This document shows positions 1 through 8,521 of a stretch of DNA of 64,000 nucleotides, one piece after another (the first letter of the stretch is position 1; every line of letters begins with the position of its first letter). The notes below the pieces were generated by a model. The model made no database searches and was not told the origin of the DNA. It saw only the letters and a list, made by a program, of their open reading frames with translations. This DNA is from Symbiodinium natans (lineage: Eukaryota; Sar; Dinophyceae; Suessiales; Symbiodiniaceae): NCBI GenBank assembly GCA_905221605.1, contig CAJNDS010002263.1:469447-533446 (forward strand). Reading direction: 5' to 3'. The position numbers were made by a program, and so were the translations under genes.

Positions 1-188
1 CAACTCAAAAGGGAGGGACTACTGGCAAGGTTGTCTGTGGATCATGGCGTTGTGTTGCCAGCAACCCACAGCCATCCCCTGTAGCTTCAGCAACCGACAG
101 CTTTGAAATTATCCTCGAGTCTCGATATGATTAGACCCAATACCCCAACCCTGAGCCCTCTATGCAGAAACTTCTTGTTGCTCTACAG

Positions 189-224
189 GCCGCTGCTTCA
201 CCAGAGGCGCCAAGGCCTGCGCAG
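189..224 (+). CDS. candidate internal exon, unknown protein
   Basis: A 36-nt open segment follows CTCTACAG and ends at CAG|GC, giving AAASPEAPRPAQ in phase 0 on both sides. The Ala/Pro-rich composition and the CAG|GC donor match better supported exons in the window. No domain is recognisable, and no second exon of the same gene was identified nearby. Confidence 0.3.
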
Positions 225-1561
225 GCGCCACCCAGATCATCTTATTCACGTGGGCCTTTTCGGGGGCTACACAGGCGCTTATCAGCAGAAGGGCGGAGCC
301 CAGCTGCGATTTGGGTTTCCTGGCCGCGTTTCACCGATTCCCCCCATGAACAACCTGAAGTGCAGAAGACCTTATGAGCCCTAACTTCCCGAGCCTGACA
401 CTCGCGATTTCAAGCCGAAGGCCGCAGTGAGCAAGGAACCACAGCAGCCGGGCGGTGCCTCAGGACTGGGCCGGTGCAAGAAGGCCCTGAACAAATCGAG
501 ATCATGAGCCTCCATCGTATCGTCGTAGGTGCGCTGCGAGCTTGAGACTTGCATCGTGGTCAGTACAGTTTCCAGGGCTATCAGCTATCCATCTAGCCAT
601 GGCCTGCGTGAAACCCTAAACCCCCCTACTGCTAGCAGAGATCGCCTGCCAAACCCCAAACCCCACACCCTTAACCATATGGACTTGCGGATAGACTTCC
701 ATCTTGCGAGCGGATGCAGCTCTCGTGCGCTTGTCTAAGAGGCAGGCCATGTGCAAGTTGCACCGTTTTTTTTTGAAAAGGAATGTTAAGGCAAGTGTAG
801 CAGAACAATTGTGCGGCTGCTAATGGTCCATTGATTCTATTGGCACATCTTGAGAAAAATGGTTCTGCGGCAAACGTCACTGGAGCATGTTTGTTGGACA
901 GGGCCTATAGAAGCTGTGAGTACAGGCATGCGACTCTCACCCTGGTATTTCAGGCTATTTTGTTTCGTCTCGCTGGGTCCTCTTAGTCAGCATGCGATTA
1001 AGTTGCCTCCTCTAAACCCTGGTAATTGAATTAAGGTTTGGTTTCGGATGTGATGCTCGGGTGGGAAGTTGGGAATAGGTCAGACCACCTGACCACAGCC
1101 TTTTGCAAGCTGCCCAGAGTTAGGCAGAGTTGACAAGACCTTGTGCAGCAGTGACGAGAAGAAGCGAATGGGGTGCTCTGGCTTTTGGTTTGAAAGCCGA
1201 AGGCCCTAAACCCGAAACAATTTGTGCACGGCGTGGAGGAGCATGATCTACAGCTTGGTGGCCTGCCCCTCTTGAGATTTGTTTTACCATGTGTCCACGG
1301 GGTGGTGAGTGGGCACTAGGGCACCTGGCAATACAAGCCTACACAGTCCTACGCAGCTGGGGCATGTGCTGTCCAGGGGCCTGTGAATCAGATCCACTCC
1401 TAGAAGTTCCTACAGCCGGAAAATCCGCCTCGAAACAGCAGGAGACTTCCCGCAGCGTGTGCTGACGTTGCTCCCCGCCGAGGGTGGGGGCCGAAGACGG
1501 CGGCCGTCACGGGTTTAAAGGCTTCAGTGGCTTGGGCTTCAGGAGTTCCGGATCTCCACAG

Positions 1562-1584
1562 GTGTGTGTGTGTGTGTGTGTGTG
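1562..1584. repeat. (GT)n microsatellite
   Basis: Uninterrupted GT dinucleotide run in otherwise non-coding sequence. The rest of 225-1760 holds scattered CCCTAAA-like words (near 611, 651, 1013 and 1203) but nothing I can support as a gene. Confidence 0.9.
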
Positions 1585-1766
1585 CCTCGCTTCAAAGACG
1601 TTTTCACGACAAGCCCTATCTGGCTCAAGACAAGCTTGAGGCTCTGAGGGCGCGAGGGCTGCTTGAAAGTGCTTGAGAATGCTTGCTAGAGCCTGTCTTG
1701 TTCCACTGCCGCTTTGGCTACATTTCCTCGTCAGCAAAGGGCAGTGACAACATCGAGATCACTAAG

Positions 1767-1855
1767 GGTTCTTTGGTTCAATGGTTAGGGCGGCTATTTG
1801 GGCTCCTTGGTTGTGAAGCTCGCACAGCTCGGCTCTCGATTCATTGGCAGGACCA
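1767..1855 (+). pseudogene. tRNA-like sequence (degenerate tRNA or tRNA-derived SINE head)
   Basis: The segment begins GGTTCTTTGGTTCAATGG. Its TGGTTCAATGG fits the pol III box A consensus (TRGYNNARYGG). Its first seven bases pair at six of seven positions with CAGGACC at the 3' end, followed by a single A. A box-B-like CTCTCGATTCA lies about 60 nt after box A. No convincing anticodon arm or exact T-arm can be drawn, so a functional tRNA is unlikely. The 5' end most resembles tRNA-Gln. Covariance scoring would decide. Confidence 0.3.
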
Positions 1856-2379
1856 GCCATCGCGCCGAAGCCAGCCGAGGCGGCTGGGGATCTGTCCACG
1901 AGTGCACGGGGGGGGCAGCGGGGAGTGCAACGGCGTGCGCCAGGGACTCTTGTGGTAAGGGTCCTTCTGGTAAGGCCACAGGCGTGGCACCGATGCCAGG
2001 TTTAGCATCACTTGGGGCTTTCGCAATGACAGGGGTATGCCATGCTTGGATGTCTGGCGCTGCTGTCGAGAGGTCACTGGCGAAGACACCCGAAAAAAGT
2101 CGCAGATTTCAAGCCAGACACACCCTCCCAGGCCTCATGTACACCCCAAGTCTGGGGAGGAGGATGGAAGTCGCTGCCCAGGCAAAGCGCCCACAGGAGC
2201 CTCCAGCGGCTTCAGGCAGGTCTCAAGCTTTTTTTTTTTGTGGAGGGCAGGGGGGGGGGGTGGTTCTGGTGATTTTTTGTTGCTTTTGCCCAGGTCTGGC
2301 TCTGTTTTTCCCCCTTTTCTTAGGTCTGGCTGGTCCTGAGGTCCTCTGGTCCTACATGTGGATACAGTGAGAGTCAGAG

Positions 2380-2405
2380 CCGTTTGTTGGCTACTTTTGG
2401 CTCAG
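2380..2405 (+). promoter_or_regulatory. relict dinoflagellate spliced-leader sequence
   Basis: The stretch begins CCGT and ends ACTTTTGGCTCAG. The dinoflagellate spliced leader begins CCGTAG and ends ATTTTGGCTCAAG. TTTTGGCTCA is an exact 10-mer match, with about five extra bases inside. A second partial copy (CTTGGGGCTCAG) follows at 2409-2420. The position, 73 nt before the first ATG of an intronless ORF, fits retroposition of a trans-spliced mRNA. Divergence leaves room for chance. Confidence 0.45.
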
Positions 2406-2478
2406 GCTCTTGGGGCTCAGAAATCTGTGCCGATCTTTCTACTGCGACCTCGTTCTCAGAAGGCTGCTTCTGGTCGTC

Positions 2479-4314
2479 ATGGCTTCTTCAGGACTGGCCT
2501 TCGTGCAAGCACATGGGCCGGCTGTCAACGTTGGAGCAGGACGCCATGCTCCGCTTGCGGCTCAGCGCGCGGAGCTCCCGTCGAGTTCCGCATCTCACTT
2601 CTCCGCCTCAGCATCGATGGCAGCGCTTGGCGCCGTGTCCATCTTCGCAGTTGGCGCTCGGAGGGCTGGATCTCGACGAGTCCAAGCACGCGGCGCGCGC
2701 ATGCAAACCAAAGCGCTGCGCCAGGAAATGGCGGCGGCGAAGACGGTTGCAAGAAAGACCCAGTGCCTTCATCCGGACAAGCCCATGATGTTTGCTTGTG
2801 CTGACTGCCCGCGTCGCAACAGCAAAGCAGCAACCGAAGCGAATGAGTTGGGCTCTGAGCCCATGGCTGTGGCAGCCTTCGTTGGCGAGGAGGTTGCCAG
2901 CACCGCTTGCGGGTGCGCCAGAAAGACCCAATGCCTCCATCCGGACAAGCCCATGATGTTTTCTTGTGCTGACTGCCCGCGTCGCAACAGCAAGGCAGCA
3001 ACCGAAGCCAACGAGTTGGACTCTGAGCCCATGGCTGTGGCAGCCTTCGTTGGCGAGGAGGTTGCCAGCACCGCTTGCGGGTGCGCCAGAAAGACCCAAT
3101 GCCTCCATCCGGACAAGCCCATGATGTTTGCTTGTGCTGATTGCCCGCGTCGTAACAGCAAAGCAGCAACCGAAGCGAACGAGTTGGACTCTGAGCCCAT
3201 GGCTGTGGCAGCCTTCGTTGGCGAGGAGGTTGCCAGCACTGGGCGAGCCAGGAAGACCCAGTGCCTTCATCCGGACAAGCCCATGATGTTTGCTTGTGCT
3301 GACTGTCCGCGTCGCAACAGCAAAGCAGCAACCGAAGCGAACGAGTTGGACTCTGAGCCCATGGCTGTGGCAGCCTTCGTTGGAGAGGAGGTTGCCAGCA
3401 CCGCTTGCGGGTGCGCCAGGAAGACCCAGTGCCTCCATCCGGACAAGCCCATGATGTTTGCTTGTGCTGATTGTCCGCGTCGCAACAGCAAGGCAGCAAC
3501 CGAAGCGAACGAGTTGGACTCTGAGCCCATGGCTGTGGCAGCCTTCGTTGGCGAGGAGGTTGCCAGCACTGGGCGAGCCAGAAAGACCCAGTGCCTTCAT
3601 CCGGACAAGCCCATGATGTTTTCTTGTGCTGACTGCCCGCGTCGCAACAGCAAGGCAGCAACCGAAGCCAACGAGTTGGACTCTGAGCCCATGGCTGTGG
3701 CAGCCTTCGTTGGCGAGGAGGTTGCCAGCACCGCTTGCGGGTGCGCCAGGAAGACCCAGTGCCTTCATCCGGACAAGCCCATGATGTTTGCTTGTGCTGA
3801 TTGTCCGCGTCGCAACAGCAAGGCAGCAACCGAAGCGAACGAGTTGGACTCTGAGCCCATGGCTGTGGCAGCCTTCGTTGGCGAGGAGGTTGCCAGCACT
3901 GGGCGAGCCAGAAAGACCCAGTGCCTTCATCAGGACAAACCCATGATGTTTTCTTGTGCTGACTGCCCGCGTCGCAACAGCAAGGCAGCAACCGAAGCCA
4001 ACGAGTTGGACTCTGAGCCCATGGCTGTGGCAGCCTTCGTTGGCGAGGAGGTTGCCAGCACCGCTTGCGGGTGCGCCAGAAAGACCCAATGCCTCCATCC
4101 GGACAAGCCCATGATGTTTGCTTGTGCTGACTGTCCGCGTCGCAACAGCAAAGCAGCAACCGAAGCGAACGAGTTGGACTCTGAGCCCATGGCTGTGGCA
4201 GCCTTCGTTGGCGAGGAGGTTGCCAGCACTGGGCGAGCCAGGAAGACCCAGTGCCTTCATCCGGACAAGCCCATGATGTTTGCTTGTGCTGACTGTCCAC
4301 GCCGCACCAGCTGA
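2479..4314 (+). CDS. tandem-repeat Cys-motif protein with plastid-type presequence
   Basis: I do not recognise the family. From the ATG at 2479 the product is 611 aa, with no intron needed. Residues 1-60 resemble a dinoflagellate plastid leader: a hydrophobic stretch ending in AFVQ, a Ser/Ala-rich linker, a second hydrophobic segment (MAALGAVSIFAVGARR) and an Arg-rich tail. The rest is ten copies, the last cut short by the stop, of a 54- or 56-residue unit. Each carries CLHPDKPMMFACADC (C-x10-C-x2-C) and an acidic tail DSEPMAVAAFVGEEVAST. The linker alternates between ACGC and GR. Hydrophobic residues encoded upstream (RRLLLVV, before the ATG) would complete a signal peptide, so the real start may be upstream or in another exon. 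Metal binding or processing into small peptides is possible but inferred only. The antisense frames stay open simply because the unit length is a multiple of three. Confidence 0.75.
   Translation: MASSGLAFVQAHGPAVNVGAGRHAPLAAQRAELPSSSASHFSASASMAALGAVSIFAVGARRAGSRRVQARGARMQTKALRQEMAAAKTVARKTQCLHPDKPMMFACADCPRRNSKAATEANELGSEPMAVAAFVGEEVASTACGCARKTQCLHPDKPMMFSCADCPRRNSKAATEANELDSEPMAVAAFVGEEVASTACGCARKTQCLHPDKPMMFACADCPRRNSKAATEANELDSEPMAVAAFVGEEVASTGRARKTQCLHPDKPMMFACADCPRRNSKAATEANELDSEPMAVAAFVGEEVASTACGCARKTQCLHPDKPMMFACADCPRRNSKAATEANELDSEPMAVAAFVGEEVASTGRARKTQCLHPDKPMMFSCADCPRRNSKAATEANELDSEPMAVAAFVGEEVASTACGCARKTQCLHPDKPMMFACADCPRRNSKAATEANELDSEPMAVAAFVGEEVASTGRARKTQCLHQDKPMMFSCADCPRRNSKAATEANELDSEPMAVAAFVGEEVASTACGCARKTQCLHPDKPMMFACADCPRRNSKAATEANELDSEPMAVAAFVGEEVASTGRARKTQCLHPDKPMMFACADCPRRTS
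2750..4314 (+). repeat. coding tandem array, alternating 168/162-bp units
   Basis: Unit boundaries, judged by the A-R-K-T-Q-C start, fall near 2750, 2918, 3086, 3248 and onward. Spacings are 168, 168, 162, then alternating 168/162. The alternation of long (ACGC) and short (GR) linkers shows that later copies multiplied as about 330-bp dimers. Copies differ mostly by single substitutions, such as FAC/FSC and one HPD to HQD. Confidence 0.95.
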
Positions 4315-5207
4315 GAACGAAACATACTCGCAAGAAGGGAAGGATTTCAATGCCTGCAACGCGGTTGCAGATTTTGCCAGCGGCCTGCAATGTGGAGCGG
4401 CCTGCCGCCTGCGGAGCCTCATAGTTTCCATATTTTTGATTCTCTTGCCGTGTTTCAAGCCTTGTGGTCGATTGCAACAACCGCACCCCCATCATTGCTA
4501 GAATCACAGCTTGACGGTAAACCCTAAACTCTAAACCTGACCCTAACCCCTAAACCGTTCATTGCCCGACCCAGCAGTTGTCACAATCGCAACGCTTTCC
4601 TTGACATCAACGATGTCGCGACAGTTCTCGCCGTGACCTAGCACGGCCCGTTTTCGGCAACCCACAATGTTCCTGGTCAACAAGTACCTTGTGCAATGTT
4701 TTTTGTTGCGGGGATTCTTGCCCATCATTGACCAGGAATCTGTCCAAGTTGACATCGGCACAGGCCGACGCCGCCGTCGGACCTACAGCATAATTAACAA
4801 ACCAGCATCAGTTCAATTTTCAGCCCGATGTTTCCTCGTCTCCGAAGTCAGGCGGTATTGTGCTACAGCTTGCTGTTGAATCTGTAGAGACCACGTGCTT
4901 TGTTGACAATTTGGCATCCGCCGGATGACTAGAAACCAAGTGAAGAACCCTGTACAGGCTTGCACAGCTTGTGGGTGCTGCCAAGAGCCTTTCGATGAGC
5001 AAGCATATAAACCAACCACGAATTGCATGATGGAAAAAGCAACCCATCCGTGCTGAGCGTTTCGGGTCTGAAGCCAGCGGCCCTTCACGGCAGAGCTGCG
5101 CCGGCGAAGCGCGGTGTGAGTCTGAGACGTTGTTGTCCCTGCAGAGTGGTTCGTCCTCCTAGGAGGGTAGCAAGAAGTACCCTAAACCCTAAACCCCCTT
5201 TGTCCAG
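4315..5207. other. intergenic or intronic sequence with CCCTAAA tract
   Basis: Contains a degenerate CCCTAAA tract at 4519-4558 and another at 5178-5199. I see no supported coding exon or RNA gene here. Confidence 0.6.
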
Positions 5208-5252
5208 TAGTCTGCTGGGCGGGTGGCAAGAAAGACTGGATGCCCCTGGCAG
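5208..5252 (+). CDS. candidate exon, unknown protein
   Basis: A CCCTAAA tract (5178-5199) ends in TTTGTCCAG, followed by an open segment that ends GGCAG|GTGG. One frame reads VCWAGGKKDWMPLA with matching phase 1 ends. The other two frames are also open, so the reading frame is uncertain. Confidence 0.3.
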
Positions 5253-6457
5253 GTGGCACCGCGGACGAAAGCCACGTAATGCGCCTCCGCGACTACGAGC
5301 GGGATCTTCAGGCGACCCAGGTCGTTTGGGTTTAGAGTGTTGGGATCGGGATGGACCTGGAGCCAGGATATGGGTGAGGTTGACACCGCATCCTTTCTTA
5401 AGGTGGCATGATGTTTAGGATGCATCAGACGCCTAGCAGGATGGACGCGAGAAATCTGATGCGTGGACTGAAGCCTGAACCTGGTGGGTAGGCTCCGTTT
5501 TTTGTTTTTTGGCAGGGCCTTCCTGTACCCCGAAGCCGCCTTCAGCCTTCAACCCCAGAAAACCCTAAAGCCACCCTGGGCTGGGGTTTAGGGGTTGGGG
5601 GTTTAGGCTTTGTAGGGCTCCTATATACTTCAGTGGCCCCTTTGTAGCCGCCAAGGTCCCTTGTAATCCTTTAGTCTCGTGAGGGCCACTCCCCGAAAAC
5701 CTTCTTTTGAAGTCCCCCCTTGCTTTCAAGAGATCTTCGAGGCACGCCTGGCAAAGTCCGAAGGCGAACGCCTGGTTGCGCAGGCAGGGAACCCCTAAAC
5801 CCTACACCGTGCACCCCTTCATGTGGGTAGTTCTCTAAATTAGACAAGAGGGTCCCTTTTTGCAATCCTACAAAAAGTACGGCAGCCTTGTAATAAGGAC
5901 CCCAAAAAGAGGCCATGTAGAGAGCAACCCATAGAATTCTGGACTTATGGGGTTTTGATGGTTTTTTTCGGAGGGCATGTAGTTCTTGCAGAGCTGATCT
6001 ATAGGGCCAATAGAGGGTTTGTCGAGGTTTTCAAAGCGTCTACGTGGGCGATAGCGTTCACAGGGTTTGCAGGGTTTTGGGTCTCAGGGGCCGATCCGGT
6101 AGGACCAACAGACCAAGCCAAAAGTTTTCACAAGGTTTACGGCTTCTAAATTGAGGGTTCATAGGGGTATGTACAGGTCTTCGGGCTTCACGCCCATAGT
6201 CAGGGACATGCACGGATCTGAGACATCATGCTTGCCACTGCCTGAAGCCATCAAGCCGGCTACAAAAGGTTTAAGGGGTTTGCGGGTCCAAAACCTATTG
6301 CCGTGGCTAGTCGGGTGCCAAATAAAACCCAGTCGGTGGCTCAAGCCATATGAGACCCTTAAACCCTAATTTTAAACCCTTGAACCCCAAACCCTAATCT
6401 TAAACCCTTAAGCCCCAAGCCCTCAACAACCCCAATTCTGAAACCCCCCGAAGAAAG

Positions 6458-6511
6458 GCCCGGCTCGATGATCGCAGCTCGGAGCTGTCGTCCATGCGCC
6501 GTGCTGTGGAG
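6458..6511 (+). CDS. candidate exon, coiled-coil-like
   Basis: The 54-nt island lies between CCCTAAA-like sequence (6358-6420) and TTTAGGG-like sequence (6520-6570). It starts after AAAG, ends GTGGAG|GC and encodes ARLDDRSSELSSMRRAVE in phase 0 at both ends. The heptad-like charge pattern suggests a coiled coil. The segments around it (5253-6457 and 6512-7091) carry only telomere-like words and no other supported gene. Confidence 0.45.
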
Positions 6512-7091
6512 GCTGTGGGTTTGGAGGGTTAGGGTTCGTGGGTTGTAGGGTTTAGGGTTTAAGGTTTATGGTTTTTGGTTGGTGGTTTCGAGGTTTTCTT
6601 ACGGGGTTCTGGGGTGGGGGATGGGGGGGGGAGAGGGTTAAGGAATTTAGGGGTGTCGACATGCAAAGGGTCTTCACCATACTTTCTGTTTGTAGGATGC
6701 ATGAGACTCTTGCATGGGCTTGACGACGCCAGCGACGTGAGCGCACTGTGAACTAGTGTTGGCTCTCTATACGTAGTAGCTGAATGAGTAGACTTTACAC
6801 ATCTTGGGATACTGGAATTCCCTATAGAAGCGAAAGTGTACCCTTTTTTGGAGCTTATGAACTCAGCAACTAAGTGTGTGTGGCCCTTAGCTGTTTCAGG
6901 GCATTCTCGTGGCTGTATATCCCAGCGGGGCCGCGGTGCTCCTCCACGCTGATACTACGTACTGGATACTCAGGTGTGTCTGGTGGTGAGTGGTCTCAGT
7001 TTCTGTGGACCGACTGACTCTGCGAGCATGTAAACCCCAAACCCTAATCTCCCTTCTCTCTGCGTGGCAGCCACAAAACCTCCCTTCTCAG

Positions 7092-7157
7092 CTCCCGAAA
7101 TGGCAAGGAGGGCGACCAGCTGAGGCGACAGAACTCCGAGTCGACGCCTCGTGGGAA
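7092..7157 (+). CDS. candidate exon, charged unknown protein
   Basis: The segment follows CCCTTCTCAG and ends GGGAA|GC, phase 2 at both ends. It encodes a hydrophilic peptide containing NGKEGDQLRRQNSESTPRG. Telomere-like words lie upstream (7029-7050) and downstream (7167-7180). No domain is recognisable. Confidence 0.4.
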
Positions 7158-7745
7158 GCCTTCTGAAGGGTTTTGGGTTCAGCCGGTTCTGAATCTCATG
7201 TTCTTTCTCTCTAGTTAAGCAGCTATTTCAAGCGACCGGAAAAGAAAATTCCCGCGCAACTAATCCCAGAACGGTGAGACAAGGTAAAGTCCGCTCAATC
7301 CTTAGCCTTTTAAACCTTGGGCTCCATACCCTATAGGGCCCTAAACCTGAGCGCCGATAGGCCTCTTTCCCCACCCTCGAACGATAAGCCTATGCCCAAG
7401 AACCTCTTCTTGCATAAAGTGCACAAGTCAAGAGGCGTGCGCGTGCCTACTCGTATGCCCACCAGCATGTGGGGTTTTGGGAAGTTAGTTTGTTTGGGGC
7501 TTGGCTGAGGGAGTTCAGGATTTGAGGGCCTGAGGGTTGGAGGATTTGACGGTTCGCTACAGGGATTTGGGGTTTGGGCGGGAGGATAACCTTCATCTAG
7601 ACAGCAACCCGAGGAGTGAGCCCTGTCTACAAGCAACCCTACAAACTCCTCAACCCTGTAAGCCCCTTAAAGCTCCCCCTGAAGCTCTGAGCCCTAAGCC
7701 CTACACCCTTGAACTGAAAGCCCCAAAAACCGTAAACCCCCCAAG

Positions 7746-7782
7746 GCTGAAGGTCGAGTTGGCTATCGCCAAGCAGATGCCA
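7746..7782 (+). CDS. candidate micro-exon between C-tract and G-tract
   Basis: This island sits exactly between a long CCCTAAA-like stretch (7621-7745) and a TTTAGGG-like stretch (7783-7865). One frame reads LKVELAIAKQMP; a second frame is also open. It shows the general pattern more than it supports a protein call. Confidence 0.3.
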
Positions 7783-8478
7783 GGGGCTTTAGGATCTCAG
7801 GGTCTGTCCGAGCCGGGCTTAGGGAAGTCGTAGGGATGTTTAGGGTTTAGGGCTTAGGGTTTGGGATGTCTCGGGATGTTTCGGGTTTTATGAGGGTGTC
7901 CGGCCCCCAGGCACATCGGCGGGAAAAAGAGGGCTTCGTTCTCGAGTCGGAGTTTCCGGTGCTTTTGCAGAGGATGGCCCAGAGTGCTCCCAAGCTTTGG
8001 TTTCCAGTCAACGATTTTTCACAGCTCCTTGTAGGTTCATGTCCTTCCTGAGGCTTCTACAATCTACAATCACATTACATCCTGAACCTCTTTTGAATCC
8101 AGCAGCCGTTCCGCCCATGGGGCTGACTTCCTAGATTTTCCGCCCAAGGCGTTTGTTTAGATGTTGTTTGGGACAGCCGAGATGCTCAAGACCAATGGCA
8201 CACCGAGCACACTTTACCTTTCTGGGATTTAGATGTTGGGCAGTTGGGTCCAACAGCACCAGCTTGTGGAACCGAGATGGCGACAGGATGTTAGAACAAC
8301 CCAACACAACCTGCGGACTTTCCCAGGAGAGCCCTACAATGATGTATTTGCTGGACAACGAGCTCAAGCCCCACAAAGCCCTGCATTTTGGACTTAGGGT
8401 TTCGGGGCAAAAAAAGCCCCAACTGTTAGCCCAAGAAAGACAACTTCGCACACCCTTCCCATCTGCGTGGCTGCGGCC

Positions 8479-8521
8479 ATGGCTGCATTGCCAAAGCCGA
8501 AGACCGTCATTGTGGGGGGAG
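8479..8521 (+). CDS. FAD monooxygenase exon 1 (start codon, Rossmann glycines)
   Basis: ATG followed by MAALPKPKTVIVGG, the first beta strand and start of the GxGxxG FAD-binding loop. A GC donor follows at 8522. The exact junction with the next exon (which supplies AG of the loop) is unresolved in phase. Confidence 0.6.

Noticed and set aside
2750-4314. CRISPR-like array
   Set aside because: Repeats are contiguous coding units with no unique spacers, and the context is eukaryotic.
2525-4507. Long antisense frames (over 600 codons) through the repeat array
   Set aside because: The unit lengths are multiples of three and happen to lack stops in several frames. The antisense products have no leader, no motif and biased composition.
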